64,000 bases of DNA from Undaria pinnatifida (lineage: Eukaryota; Sar; Phaeophyceae; Laminariales; Alariaceae), in NCBI GenBank assembly GCA_012845835.1, contig JABAKD010000036.1:2204001-2268000 (forward strand), given 5' to 3'. Below the pieces are notes generated by a model. That model saw only the letters and a list, made by a program, of their open reading frames with translations, was not told the origin of the DNA and did not search any database. Shown piece after piece: positions 21,765 through 33,791 of this stretch. Position 1 is the first letter of the stretch; each line of letters opens with the position of its first letter. The position numbers and the translations under genes were made by a program.

Positions 21765-22180
21765 TTAATACCCTTTCTTTGTGCCCAATGCCGTACTTAG
21801 CCAGTTCTAAGGACCTGCTAGTATGGGTGACTCACGGGAACGAGTCTTCATATCCGAAGGCCCATCATGCGAAGAGGATATTGAAGAAAAACATATAGCT
21901 TTAAAGTTATATTGTTAGATAAGCGTACACTGACACCTCACCAAAATTTACTAAGCGGGACCTCCGAGGCTTCTCAACTCTCGCCAGGTGACTTCGTAGT
22001 GTCTAGGAATACACTACTGTCATACTACCTATTCATAACGTCTCCCTTGAAAAAGACATACATAAATGAGTTGAAATTCGAACTCACGACCCCTCGCTTA
22101 TAATTTTTATAGTCACTATCCACTAGAGCATATTTTATTCGTATATAACTACGAAATCCACCCCCACACACAAACACCTT
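21765..22180. other. No gene recognised; tRNA-like segment at 22060-22140 (minus)
   Basis: Read on the minus strand, ATGCTCTAGTGGATAGTGAC resembles an A-box and GTCGTGAGTTCGAATTTCAA a B-box, at tRNA-like spacing. Stems pair poorly, so it is a pseudo-tRNA or SINE head at best. Confidence 0.35.
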
Positions 22181-22181
22181 G

Positions 22182-22222
22182 ATTATGCGAGTTAATGTGA
22201 GAACAACAACAACAACAACAAC
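22182..22222 (+). repeat. Fragment of the long inverted repeat's inner edge
   Basis: GATTATGCGAGTTAATGTGA followed by GAAC and (AAC)n matches 2747-2789. Confidence 0.7.
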
Positions 22223-22239
22223 GCTGCCGTCTTACTTGA

Positions 22240-22760
22240 AATCAAAGTCTGCCACAATACTAAACACTACTCGACAGGTGATATCACCTATTAATAGATT
22301 TACCTTTTGAGCCATCCATGCAGTAGTAGGTCGAAATTATCTACATGGTCTCAACCGCAAAGTCACCTCCCCTACACCCGTTACACCCCCTCTTTCCCCG
22401 CCACCTGACCGTCGGCTAGAGGTAGTAATAGCATCACGAATAAAGCGAGCTCTTACACATTTATACGACCTTCGAATATATGTCGTAAACCTTCCCCCAC
22501 TCCCCACCCAAGCTTAAAACCTCAGCTCTCCGCTGACCGGTTATACGACTTCCACTATATTCATGATATATATATAATAAACTGATGCATTCCACCGTCA
22601 AGTCGTCGTCAGGTCTTGGCCCCCTCAAAACAGGTTTATCGTTTCCGTGCACAGATTGATTAGTACCTGGTATCACCTGTGTGTGGTACAAGCCACACAG
22701 TAGTTCTAAGCGGAGTCGGCGACCTATCGATTTCGTTAAACAAAAAACTCCTGCAGAGTT
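22240..22760 (+). repeat. Diverged family X copy
   Basis: Contains CTACTCGACAGGTGATATCA, TAAACTGATGCATTCCACCG, CCCCCTCAAAACAGGTTTAT, TTTCCGTGCACAGATTGATT and GGAGTCGGCGACCTAT in X order. It matches the equally diverged copy at 43480-44040. It carries TACCTGGTA (22664-22672) where other copies lack it. Confidence 0.65.
22664..22672 (+). other. TACCTGGTA putative transposon footprint
   Basis: Other X copies read ACTGACTAACATCACCCTGT; this one reads ATTGATTAG then TACCTGGTA then TCACCTG, consistent with a 7-bp insertion next to a TA. Confidence 0.5.
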
Positions 22761-23029
22761 TAAATCGAAACGTCTTAACCACATTTTCGATGATTTCCAG
22801 GCCGAAAAGCGTACACAACTGAAAACCACTTGTTCAGCTTTTAAAACCCAGTTGTCCCTGGCCGAGAGTTGCTATGGGCTGAACTTCTTCTGGCCTGCCA
22901 TATACACAGGGAGTGCACAGGAACTTGCGTACCAACCCGGTAGACCCAAGTATTCTACTCTGAAAGTATTCTCACACTTCTTGACAATTGTTTGCTTGTA
23001 TGCATACATAATTCCACAGAAAAATCTGG

Positions 23030-23240
23030 TTGTGCCCCCCTCAATGCGGGTTATACAGTTTCCGTGCGCAGAAGGCTGAACGCCTGAGCCTTGTTGCCCC
23101 TGGCTTTAGCAGGGGAATCACCGACCCGTATCCTACACGACGAGGGTATGCAAATCCCGTAACACGCGCGATCGAACTATTACACGCAGCTTGCACAGCT
23201 GAGTTTTTGATCAAAAATATTTTTGGGCTAGCTCACAGCT
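23030..23240 (+). repeat. Diverged family X fragment
   Basis: GTGCCCCCCTCAATGCGGG, GTTTCCGTGCGCAGAAGGCT, CACGCGCGATCGAACTATTA and CGCAGCTTGCACAGCTGAGT follow the X order with many changes. Confidence 0.55.
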
Positions 23241-23340
23241 TAATTAAGTATCGTTTCTCGTTTTTTAAAGGTGGCATACGTGTCTCTGATAGTAGTAGGT
23301 GTACCAGCGTTCAAATCAAATATAACCTGGTAACGAGTAT

Positions 23341-23398
23341 GACGCACTCGATGACAATTGCTCGATGACTCGATGACTCGATGACTCGATGACGCAAT
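23341..23398 (+). repeat. Short (GATGACTC)n-type tandem repeat
   Basis: About five units of CGATGACT between 23346 and 23393. Confidence 0.8.
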
Positions 23399-23624
23399 CG
23401 ACCGCGGAAGATAATTGTATTGGAATGATTCGGCAATGAAACGGTTTCGAAACAAATCATATTGTTAATATACCGTTGCCAAAATCGGGTATTCCCGGTG
23501 CCTTTTGTTAAGATACGGCCTCGAAAGGCCTGTAATTATCCAAATCTGATATCATTTGGATGGGTTTCGTATGATAAGGTTGGCGTTCATATTCGGGAAA
23601 GTTAGAAAATAATAGCCTCCGATC

Positions 23625-24430
23625 TCAGAAGCTATCCGGGGCTCTGGTGAAATCGAATAAAGCAACGTCTCTACGAAGGAAAAGAAAGTGAGTACTCTCC
23701 GAAGACCTGCTCAATTGGCCGACCTGCAGGGGGCACTCTGTGTCCCCCCCTATAACCTTACACTTTGTAGACGAAATCGGGCACCATTCTATTTCAGCGA
23801 CGGAAACAACGCCAAGACGCCATTTGATTTTCTTCGCCAACGCCGGCCACCACCCGACGATGGCCACATTTCCTCCAGGTATGGCCAGGTATAAGAGTCA
23901 GTTGCGGCGGTGCCAACGGGCCAACTACCCAATTTCATTTCGTATTTGGGTCTCCTTGCTTGTAGGAAGCTTTTTTGATACGGAGCACATATGTCCTGGC
24001 ATGTCCAAGTAAAACAACCACGCTGAAGCACACCGAGCGGTCTTCTGCAATAATTTATCATAGCCGGTGCTGGGAATAGCGCACACAGCAACCAGTCTGC
24101 TTTTCTGGCTAATGAGAGTGGGGCTTCTCGTCCCAATGTTCTCTAGTACACCTTTGTCTCTCTGGTTAGTCATTTCTGTGCCCAGTGGACGATGAGCATC
24201 TCTAGCTCGGGTATTCGAGCGACGTTCGCCCTGAGTTGGGTGCGGTGTCCATTCAGCGAGGATCTACAACAGACAGGCTCAAAAGTGAAGCATCGTAGAG
24301 CATGACGAGTGATAATTGCATCGGTGGCTTTTGGGTAAAAATGGTAACTCGCCAAATACCACGGAGGATATGCCATGGTATTCGCTAGCTCAACTGTATG
24401 AACCGTTCTTGAATCGGCGACGATGCCCAA
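23625..24430 (-). pseudogene. Unidentified broken protein-coding region
   Basis: Consecutive minus frames: 24430-24170 (ending ARIPELEMLIVHWAQK), 24173-23925 (TNQRDKGVLENIGTRSPTLI, then CASAWLFYLDMPGHMCSVSK), and 23867-23625. The first two overlap by four bases, so a single frameshift would join them. Composition is that of ordinary protein. No motif recognised; probably a decayed mobile-element protein, but a host gene remnant cannot be excluded. Confidence 0.3.
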
Positions 24431-24745
24431 TCTAATCCCTAATCATCCCTAATCGTCCCTAATCATCCCTAATCACCTCTAATCATCCCTAATCATCCCT
24501 AGTCATCCCTAATCACCCCTAATCATCCCTAATCATTCCTAACCATCCCTAACCATCCCTAATCATCCCTAATCATCCCTAACCATCCCTAATCATCCCT
24601 AATTGTCCCTAACCATCCCTAATCATCCCTAATCGTCCCTAATCGTCCCTAATCGTCCCTAACCGTCCCTAACCATCCCTAATCACCCCTAATCATCCCT
24701 AATCATCCCTAATCACTCCTAACCATCCCTCATCATCCCTGATAT
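24430..24745 (+). repeat. 10-bp minisatellite CCCTAATCAT
   Basis: About 31 units with variants CCCTAATCGT, CCCTAACCAT and CCCTAATCAC. On the other strand each unit contains TTAGGG plus a 4-base spacer. Confidence 0.95.
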
Positions 24746-25617
24746 CTGCTGTTGATCCTCCCGTAGAAAAAAGTACCGACGACATCTTTATCATCATATG
24801 TGATTTGTTTTTTGTGCTATTTTACAGGTAGGCGGTAGGTGGTGTTTTTGTTTGTGCTATTTGACCGGTTCAGACCACGGTACGGGAGGGGGGGGTTATG
24901 CTGTTTTGGGCCTTTTTGTTGCAGTGACTCGGTGTAACTCGCGCGAGTGACCCCGCTGTTGACTTGCGGCCTCAGGCGTTCGTGCTGTTTGAAACATTAT
25001 CAATAAGAATCCTCAACGAAACGGTAAGCTATCTACTATGCTGCCCCCCCCCCCCCGCCCCCCCCCCCAAAACAAAAGGTCGTTTTCCAGAGGTACGGAC
25101 TTACTCGTGCGAACGCTAAAACACCGGCAGTGAAATGGAGTTATCGTACTACAATGATACTACAATGATACTGCAATGATACTACAGTGATACTACAATA
25201 CCGTACCCTTGGTCTGCCGCACGAGCTTTTTTTCCCGTTACGACTCAGTTTTGCACCAGTGAGAGACCCCTAAAAAGAAACGGAATAAGATATCAACGTT
25301 CCTGGCTTTTCCGTTACGACTCACATTTTTGCACCAGTGAGAGACCCGTAAACGGGGACGGTATGCCAAATGAGCAGTTTTCTCGTGCATCCCTACTATA
25401 AGGTCCGACAAACTGAGAGAATATCTAGGCGGTGACTGTTCCGTGATCAAACCCAGAGCCAAAAAAACTCAGTAGTAGCGATGTTCTAACCCCACAATAA
25501 TAATCATACCATATGAACTAACATACCATACCAAACCAAAGAAATATGTTTCGATGTTTGCGGTGGTCCGCACATTTTTTTTTCATCATTTTTTCAAAAC
25601 GCGCGGCGAAGCCCTCG
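24746..25617. other. Short repeats and homopolymers; no gene
   Basis: Contains a C run (25044-25068), an 11-bp tandem repeat CTACAATGATA (25147-25200) and a direct repeat of CGTTACGACTCA ... TTTTGCACCAGTGAGAGACC (25228-25270 and 25312-25350). Near 24940 a GTAACTCGCGCGAGTGACCC block matches the MITE subterminal palindrome described at 56035. Confidence 0.7.
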
Positions 25618-25680
25618 CTCGGTCGGTCGGTCGGTCGGGTCGAAGTCCTCGCCTGGGTTAGGGTTAGGGTTAGGGTTAAG
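25618..25680 (+). repeat. (TCGG)n followed by interstitial TTAGGG telomeric repeats
   Basis: Five TCGG units, then GGGTTAGGGTTAGGGTTAGG from about 25655. Four TTAGGG units are too few for a telomere and represent an interstitial block. Confidence 0.9.
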
Positions 25681-26310
25681 ATGGGTCGACGCCCTCTCGT
25701 GATTTGACAAAAAAAAGCACGAAAACTCAAAAACAGCTTAAAAATCTCTATAAAGAGAAATAATATCCTTGGTACTTCATTTGGCACGATTTGTGGGACA
25801 AAGCCGGTAAAAAAGGCGCCTCAAAAACCTTGGGCCAATGTTTATCATACCTTCTGAGTGTAGGATGATGCCAAATAAATAGCGTTTGTTTGTGTTGCCT
25901 CCGGCGGTGCGCGCCTTCAGCGGAATCCTCCGGAGGGGGCATCCAGCGAGCCCCACGTGGTGACGCCTCCAGCGGCGGCCTACTCAACCGGGAGGGGGGG
26001 ATATTTTTTGGCTCGCTTTGGTGATCTTGTTTTGGCCGTTTTATTTAGTCGTTTTAGTCGACGATAGAGGTCCCTTGGTATTAATTGATACCATAGTACA
26101 ATACACGGGTATTAATTGATGGCACTTTTGGCGTAAACTGTTTAGTCTAGTGAATCACGGGGCAATTTATTCCCATCTTTTAAAATAAAACATGTATGTA
26201 TCGTTGTATACCTAGACCTTTGGGATTGCTATCGAGTGGGTGGTACTCTTTCATATCCCCAAAAACAGTGTTTTGGGAGGGGTACGCTAATTTAGAATTG
26301 TCTGCTATTT
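25681..26310. other. No recognisable feature
   Basis: Short frames only. A CCTCCGG(C/A)GG-type near-palindrome occurs near 25897 and 25928. Confidence 0.5.
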
Positions 26311-26317
26311 TATAAAA

Positions 26318-26378
26318 GTTATAATACACTCCAGCTAGCTGTGAGATCGAAATTTTGTCGAAACTCATCTTTGCAATG
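26318..26378 (-). repeat. Family X terminal fragment
   Basis: ATAATACACTCCAGCTAGCT, GTGAGATCGAAATTTTGTCG and AAACTCATCTTTGCA match the X terminus, with a 4-bp AGCT duplication. The minus frame begins MSFDKIS. Confidence 0.75.
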
Positions 26379-26524
26379 CCATTTTATGTTATCTAATGCG
26401 GTTTTATGCGATTTATCGTATGCACCTCCTCAATTCAGGACCTCAGAAACAATGGTTGATGCAGCTCTACCGTACTTTAGTAATACCACCATTCATTAAT
26501 AATAGCGTACTACTAGTACACGAA

Positions 26525-26764
26525 TAGTAGCATCATCATCATCAGCCATCCCACGCTAGGCTTCTGGTGCGGTGGAATTTTCTGAGCTCCTAACATGAGG
26601 AGCTAGGTCAATACTAACATCATCATCCATCATCATCCATCATCATCCATCATCATCCTCATCACCATCATCATCATCATCACCATCGTCATCATCATCA
26701 CCATCATCATCAACAATCATCAACATCACCATCATCAATCATCATCATCATCGTCATCATCATC

Positions 26765-26796
<32 letters not shown>

Positions 26797-26868
26797 CGCC
26801 ATCATCATCATCACCATCATCAATCATCACCAACCATCATCATCATCATCGTCACCCGAAACCTGACT
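26525..26868 (+). repeat. (CAT)n microsatellite
   Basis: Interrupted CATCATCAT/CACCATCAT tract over about 340 bp. Confidence 0.95.
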
Positions 26869-27009
26869 GGGAAGGCCTTCGTGCGCGCAACCCGACCGAG
26901 CTTCTATGCACTAGTGTTACTAATAACACTTTTAAAACAACTTGTAAGAGTTCGTAACATTAATAAACTAATAGACTGATCGGTAGTGCCTCGTGTGAGG
27001 TCAACACTA

Positions 27010-27405
27010 TTAACAACACTAACATTAACATTAACATTAACATTAACATTGACATTATTACCATTAACACTAACATTCGCATTAACATTAACATTAACAC
27101 TAACATTAACATCAACAATAACATTAACATTAACGTTAACATTAACATTAACGTTACCATTACCATTAACATTAACATTAACATTAACGTTAGCATTATG
27201 ATTAACATTAACATTAACATTAACATTAACATTGACATTAACATTAACATTAACATTAACATTACCATTAACATCACCATTAACGTTAACACTAACATTA
27301 ACATCAACAATAACATTCTTAACATTAACATCAACAATAACATTATCATTACCATTAACATTAACATTAACATTATCAATAACATTAACATTAACATTAT
27401 TTTAC
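27010..27405 (+). repeat. (ATTAAC)n microsatellite
   Basis: About 400 bp of 6-bp units with point variants. Long frames inside (NINI.. and LMLM..) are repeat artefacts. A short (CGCACTATACC)n repeat follows at 27443-27482. Confidence 0.95.
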
Positions 27406-27482
27406 CATTAGACACGTTTTGTCTCAAAAAGTGCAACCCCCACCGCACTATACCGCACTATACCCCACTATACCGCACTATA

Positions 27483-30300
27483 TTGGGATCACTCATCTGT
27501 CTCCACTAAATAACTTAACTTAGCTAGCTAGCTTCGCCGGCCAATCAATAACTAGGCGAGAACTCCAATCAACTCACGGTCCCTCGAATCAGATGGTATC
27601 TTGGTGGGAGTGGCGAACACTGAAGTAAACTGTACCCGATTTTGGCCATGAAGACACCGGGCATTCCCGATTTTTGGCCAAACGGTTAAAATATGAACAG
27701 GCCAACATTCAAACTTACCACCCGCGGGGGGGCACAAAAACACAACAAACACAACAAACACAGCAAACAACGGACGCAACAAGACTGCTTGTTGTGCGAG
27801 TTTTTTTGCTGGTTGCTGGCCAGCCCGACAGCAACATTTCGACGCAATCGCGAATAATAAACGTTTTCGCGCCAAGACGGTGTGTTGTGTTCTACACTAC
27901 TCCCTGTTTAGTTAAATGTTTTTCTACCATGCGCAACGACGTTCAGCACAACGGCGACAGATGTACAGGGACTGTATTCCTATACGAGAGATGCAAGCAA
28001 CGTTGCACGGACTACCGGTCTGCCGCAGATCTTGACGCATGCCAGGATAATGCCAATAAGCGGTAGAGGTATAAACCTACCTGCTGTTCAGCAAGTAAAT
28101 AAATGTGTTCTGGCGGACGAGGTTTTCCCCCACTCACTGAGAACCTAGCCACACACGGTTGTTAAATCGTATAGTAATGTCATGTAATGCCATTTACCGT
28201 GTATTTCTCTTGTTTGCAATGTGTTCACAACTCTCTTCCGTCTATGCCCAGGCGAGGGTATCCCTCACCGGGTTGTATGCCAGTTAAATTTCGAAGACAC
28301 TTCTTGGGTAGTGCATTATGCATAGCTGATAGAGAGGGCTCCGCAGGTGAGGATTCTCCCAAACCTCAAGCGCGTCCCCTACCGCCGATTTAGTCTACAT
28401 ACATAAATCTATAGTCTAGTCTATATAGACATATATATATATGCAGAGATAATATAGCGATATATAGAGATACAGATATGTATTCGTCACGTACGATATT
28501 CGGTACACGTGTCGCGTAGCGTATGGGACAGAGACAACATATTTGCTCGCAAGGGAATGCAACCGAATAACGGTCAAGGTACCGGCCTGGTGGTGCATAC
28601 GAATTGTATCCTATTACTCGAGTATTAAATACTGTAGACTTCATTTAAAGGAGATAGATGCAGAGGAAACCTGCTGGCCGGACATGATGAATGATGAATG
28701 ATTAAGCCCTGTAGCAAGTTCATTCCTGGCCGATGCGATGCTTGCCGAACCTCGTTGCTGACCTGTCCAATCAGCAACCTAGCATCGACAACGAACAAGC
28801 ACACAGCAAACAAAATACCATAGACGGAAGATTGGAGGGGTTGGGGCTAGGCAACCACTAGCAACGAGCGTGATCATAAACGGGGCTTGGTCACATAACC
28901 GACAATATATCGGTGACGAACCCCTTCCCCCCCCGCACCAGCAACACACGTCCTGTACTCCAGGGAACTGTGCAACAAGCTTCGGTGAGTACCTGATGAA
29001 CCGCGGCATGTTAAGCGGGTTCGCCCACGGTGCGCACATCCAAGTCCGGCGGTCAGTCGAGCACGCGGAAGCATACTCCGTACCCGTATGGTCGTTGTGT
29101 GTCGCATAACACGCAGGTCGCATGACACGGGAGTGCGCAGCACTACCAACCAGTGTGTCCAAAGTTGGTTGCACTGTTTTTATTCATACAGCAAGACAGA
29201 CCTACAAGCAAAATGTGCCATATACAATATTACCTCATGATGTGATACGCGCGTCGCAGACGTGTAATCGTCTTCTGTAGACTGGCATCGATACACCCTC
29301 ACTCCTGATGTCAGCTGTTGTGGCTGCACTACAGTAGGCTTCGACGGACTTTCGATGTAACATACGAGTACATGATGAACGAGCCAATCAATGCCACAAC
29401 ACGTTTTTCTCTGGACATTCCCTCCGCCACTGGGCCGAAATAGTTTGAAAACCGACGCGCACACGGGGAATAATATGTTAGTCTATGCTGTACCCTTCTG
29501 TAAATAATAAGTTGTGCGCGCAAGACAATGGCAAGGAGGGCGGGGGGGGGGGCAATGTAAATACTGATAGACAGATGTATCCATATGCAGGATGTGTGTA
29601 TCATATCACGGCAGCAAAACCGACCAATTACATCCTGACGCGCAGAGACGAACAGAACTGTTGACCTTAGATAGACCATGCATACACTAGACTAGCCAGA
29701 GACCTTGAGTCCCTGCCTGGCTCCCTGGTTTGGCCTGTTTCTTTGTCGTCACGCGATTCGTTTGGTACCACTAGGGTGTCTCTTGTGCCGCTACGGTTCC
29801 TGACAGATAGATGCTGTTGAAAATTCTGGAGTAAAAGTTGCACGGAAATAATATACTACAGCAGTTCAGTAGTAGTACGAGAAAAAGGCCCTGGTGCTTG
29901 TTAGGCGCTTCGCCTCAGAGACACAGTAGTGCATGCGGCGATGGGACCATCGCTTCCCCCACCGATTGTCTTGTCAGACAGTGTTTGGACTTCAGCAACG
30001 TGTTCACATATATATAGGTCTACAAACTATATTAATATCTACTTTTCAACGCTGCCTGCGCACAACAGATATCCGTATCGCCCAACATTGCCCAGCGCCC
30101 ACTTGTTATATAGTGCATGCCAACACAGCACAACCAAGCCCACGGATACAAAGTTACCAAATAATATACTTGGTACGTACATCGTTAGGCTCACTGTTTG
30201 GAGGTAGTTGCGAAATCTCGGTTCCTATGTCATGCTCGGCATCGAGCGCTACATTAAATGCCGCCTGGTATTCTTCGAAGTATGGTATCTTACGCTCTGC
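27483..30300. other. No gene recognised
   Basis: Long unassigned stretch. Plus frame 27674-28066 (with a QQTQQTQQT run) and minus frame 29174-28779 are the longest; neither has a recognisable motif. G/C runs occur at 29540-29552. Confidence 0.45.
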
Positions 30301-30314
30301 TTGGTTAAATATAT

Positions 30315-30377
30315 ATGAGTATCCGCCCCAAATTGATCGAACTCACAGCTGGCATTGTTATTAATAGAATAATTTAA
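30315..30377 (+). CDS. Tiny ORF related to X/Y terminal frames
   Basis: Encodes MSIRPKLIELTAGIVINRII (20 codons then TAA). It is an intermediate between the MSID and MSFD types, isolated from other X/Y sequence that I can recognise. Significance unknown. Confidence 0.3.
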   Translation: MSIRPKLIELTAGIVINRII

Positions 30378-30869
30378 TGAAATGATGAATACCTGGTGCC
30401 ACAGTACGTAGGCCCTTCACTCGAGATGATAGGGAATTGTTTTTACAATTGAATTGTAGCAAAACAAAGCGCTTTAACACTGTTGAACCAAACACAACCC
30501 ATACGCTGATGTAGCAAAACTAAGCCCAACGAAGCAATCATAACCACAGCTGAATGGGCGAACTGGCTTCGACATATGGAAGAATAAAAATCGAAACACG
30601 AAAAAAACTGAAAACATGAGTAAAGCGGTGACGCGGCAGCAGCAGGCGTATTAATGTCCTATCCACAAGATACATTCACCATGAGATATATATGAGAATA
30701 CCAGTAGTAGCTATTATTAGTGTGGCTATACTTTGCGCTGTGTGCGCAGCTGTGCTGCCAGTTTTGCTCGAATATTTTTTTATTCCGAATGCTGTTCAAT
30801 GAAGGTTTTACTTTATTTATGCTGTGTAGGTGACGCTTTCGCCTGGTCTCTAATTCAAATTTTAGTCTT

Positions 30870-31156
30870 CGTTGATTGTATGCTTGGATATGATGCGGAT
30901 ATGATGACGGTTGAGTATTGTAGGGGTTTCCAGTGATAAGTTGGCTACATGATAGCGGGATATCGAGATGGTGGAAATACTCCGCCTATTTATCCGCCTT
31001 TCTTCCTGGCGAGCGCACTCCACGCTGCGCCTTGGCTTGGAGCAACGTAATATATATTTGTTTGTCTTATACTTGTCTTCATACCGGTGACTCCACTACC
31101 CCACTATTGTCAGATCAACGGGTAAGCCCTCTACGCTTCGTAGGGATCAACAAACA
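30870..31156 (+). repeat. Copia 5' LTR
   Basis: Begins CGTTGATTGTATGCTTGG (first base C where the 3' LTR has T) and ends GGGATCAACAAACA. Preceded by GTCTT. Confidence 0.85.
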
Positions 31157-31169
31157 CGATAATTATTTT

Positions 31170-31187
31170 TGGCGTCGGAGATCCCGG
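31170..31187 (+). other. Possible primer-binding site
   Basis: TGGCGTCGGAGATCCCGG begins with TGG, the complement of a tRNA CCA end, 13 bp after the LTR. The complement ends in GCCA, like a tRNA 3' end. The tRNA is not identified. Confidence 0.35.
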
Positions 31188-31231
31188 TTAAAGAGAGAAA
31201 TAATCGATGAAAATATTCGCCATAATAGTAG

Positions 31232-31568
31232 TTCTTACTCACGTCCTTCAAAACTCCGCCCCACCCCCCTCACCGGATATTCGACTTACAAGATTCACTT
31301 GATAAAAGGATACATTTCCCTTCACAGCTGTCAGATTTTGTCCCCGTCAGAAACGGGTTTTATAGTTTCCGCGCACAGACTGACTAAAATCATCCTGTTG
31401 ACCCTGATAGCTACACTGAAGTTGTAAGGGGAGTCGCCGACCTATATCCTTAATGAGGACACACAACTCGTAATGCGCGCGGTCGGAGTATCACACACAG
31501 CTTGCAGAGATGAGTTTCGACGAAATCTTCGATCTCACAGCTGGAGTGTATTTTCATTTTTTATAATA
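31232..31568 (+). repeat. Family X copy nested in the copia element
   Basis: From the first C-rich module (CACGTCCTTCAAAACTCCGC) through GTTTCCGCGCACAGACTGAC and GGAGTCGCCGACCTATATCC to the terminal frame at 31510-31566. It lies in the element's 5' internal region, where gag would be expected. Confidence 0.8.
31510..31566 (+). CDS. Tiny repeat-borne ORF, MSFD type
   Basis: Encodes MSFDEIFDLTAGVYFHFL then TAA. The identical 18-residue peptide is encoded on the minus strand at 47956-48012. Confidence 0.35.
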   Translation: MSFDEIFDLTAGVYFHFL

Positions 31569-31569
31569 T

Positions 31570-32375
31570 GTGGTGGAAACATCGGGATGTGTTTTTCTCG
31601 TCATCTGAAGATTCCACCCTGATCTTGTCCCGGTTATGCCTCGTACTATCTGTATCATCATGAATAAGATATTCTAGTCTGACATGCTTTGCTTGACAAT
31701 GATTGATGATAGGACTTTGATTATGTTCAAGCCTCCTTTGGTTCGATCGCCCCCTCAACTCCCCCCGCCCTTATCGTGCGCGTGTGCAGAGTGTTATGAT
31801 AAGCGGTATCCGCTGTATGCCGGACCACAAAAATATTGAGCAGGGGGAATGGGGTAGATTATAAGGTTCTTATAGTCCACAGTTAGGTGCTCAAACATTT
31901 TATGTACGTAGTGTACGAACATTTTGAGTACAGACGAAGATTGTCAACATTCCTGCGTTTGTTATAGAGTTCGTACCTGATACCGTATCCTATATACCAG
32001 GTACGCGTTTTAATCAAGGTTGCCAAACAGTTTAAAGGATCGTTATTTCTTTATCACGGTAGCTTATCAAGTAGCAGCATGGACTAACACTCTTGCAGCA
32101 CTGTGATACTACGTGTCGCGCTTCCGGGAAGGAACGTGCGGAATAACTTGACCCTCGATATAACAACCTCGTCACGTGTAGCGAGGCGTTTGCGCTCTGA
32201 TATATCGGTACTCTGAAACAGATATAAACACGCAGTTGAAGTCGTGCTATACCGGCATCGAACAGTTGTCGAGTGAACTCTGAAATATAGTGACATATTG
32301 CGAGATTTAATATGTTTTTGCGGGGTTTGCGGTTAATGGTGATATATGCGTTAGTTCGGGTAGGACAAACCCGCT
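31570..32375. other. Copia interior without recognisable coding
   Basis: No copia protein motif in any frame. TACCAGGTA occurs at 31995-32003. Confidence 0.5.
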
Positions 32376-32379
32376 GGAG

Positions 32380-32727
32380 GAAGGTCTCAAACAGACTGGC
32401 CTTTTTCGCGAGCTGATCGGATGCTTGAGAGCTGTAGCCAGGTACACCAAGTCGCCCAGGGAGATAAACTGGAAGACGGCGGTTGGTATTTTAGATTATG
32501 TCTTTTTCATGAGTGATTTTGGCATTACTTTTCAGAGAGGCAGTGGACTGGAGCTGGTTGCGTATGCGGATGCAGACTACGCCAGCAAGGCCACTGATAG
32601 GAGGTCGGTTTCCGGTGGGGCTGTCATGTGCGCAGGGGCATGCGTGTGTTGGTTTTCGAGAACTCAAAAGTGCGTGACATTTTCGATCACAGAAGCCGAG
32701 TACGTAGCACTGGCAGACACCATAAGT
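32380..32727 (+). pseudogene. Copia RNase H fragment of pol
   Basis: The plus frame reads TGLFRELIGCLRAVARYTKS, PREINWKTAVGILDYV, then GSGLELVAYADADYASKATD, RRSVSGG and SRTQKCVTFSITEAEYVALA. The ADADYA block (first catalytic Asp region), the SVSGG block and the TEAEY(V)AL block (catalytic Glu) are the standard landmarks of Ty1/copia RNase H. The reverse transcriptase that should precede it is absent, and after DTI the frame runs into a duplicated non-coding sequence and stops at 32769. It is the 3' end of a deleted pol gene. Confidence 0.85.
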
Positions 32728-32737
32728 TTGAGATTTT

Positions 32738-32990
32738 CGGGGTTCGGGGACGGTGACGATTTTTGGTAAGTACCCGGGGTCATCCCCGCGTAATCAGTCT
32801 ATGGTTTTCTCAACTAGCCCCGTAATGAGACCCAGCTGAGCCAAATCGTTCAGTTTATATTGTTTTTGGAGTTCGGGGACGGCAACGGTTTTTTGGTAAA
32901 CTACCCGGGGTCATTCCCGCGTAATCAGTCTATGGTTTTCTCAACTAGCCCCGTAATGAGACCCAGCTGATCCAAACCGTTTAGGTTTCA
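32738..32990 (+). repeat. Tandem duplication of a ~125-bp unit
   Basis: GGTTCGGGGACGGTGACG ... GTAATCAGTCTATGGTTTTC ... TAATGAGACCCAGCTGAGCC is repeated from about 32871 with a few changes. It lies directly after the RNase H fragment. Confidence 0.85.
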
Positions 32991-33791
32991 TCCTGCAAGG
33001 AGGGGTCGCGCCCACCTAACTGTTACTGCTTGTGCGGGGAAGGATTCGCTTGACCACTTGAGAGGATTATGGCTCGTCAAGTAGGAAAAATGTCTCAAAC
33101 TCGACGAGTTCGATACGTCTGAACCCGAGGGCGACTAACTTTTTCGCGAGCTGATTTGAATTGTTTCTTGACGGATTATTCTGCATATATTAGCTGGATT
33201 TTCGTACTTTTGATGAGTGCATGGTAGTTAGGGAGGCAAGTAACTATTTCTTTGTTTTTGAAATATTACTGTTTTCACGATTGCGTTGTCTAGTATGGCA
33301 TTATCTTTCTCGGGATTTGAGCGTTTGGAATTTGAATGGATTTTTAGTATGTACCCAGCCGGGAGGCGTTTGTCTCATTCGATAGTGAGTTTTGAGACTG
33401 CTGTCCAATCACACTTGTTGGCACCCCTGTTCTATGGAGCTGACAACCGTTTTATAAGGAAAGCTGAATGCTGATTTCAAGGCCGATTTTGGTGTTTTCG
33501 GATTTGAGTTTTCGGTCTATGAAATTCGGATTTGAGTTTTTGTATTTGGACTTAGGATTTTACGACTGACCAGGTAGATCTTAGGTTCGTGAAGATTGAT
33601 GTTGAATACTGTCCCTGAATTGTATCTCTAGATTTATGGAATGCTTTTTAAGGACTATGGTGTTGCAATCTTTCTTTCTTGTCACGGAGGTACTGGGAGG
33701 ATATTGATTGACCGTAATTTTCATTGAATCGTTTTACCCTGATGATATGACAATATAGCATCATACCGTATCATTTACGAAGCAGGGCGGC

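Noticed and set aside
22060-22140. Functional tRNA gene on the minus strand
   Set aside because: A- and B-box words are present, but the acceptor, D and T stems do not pair well enough.
26960-27509. Long Leu/Met and Asn/Ile frames
   Set aside because: Translation of the (ATTAAC)n repeat.
31222-31568. ATAATA on both sides of the X copy in the copia element as a target duplication
   Set aside because: ATAATA follows the X terminus in other copies too (17761, 47951), so it is probably part of the repeat end.
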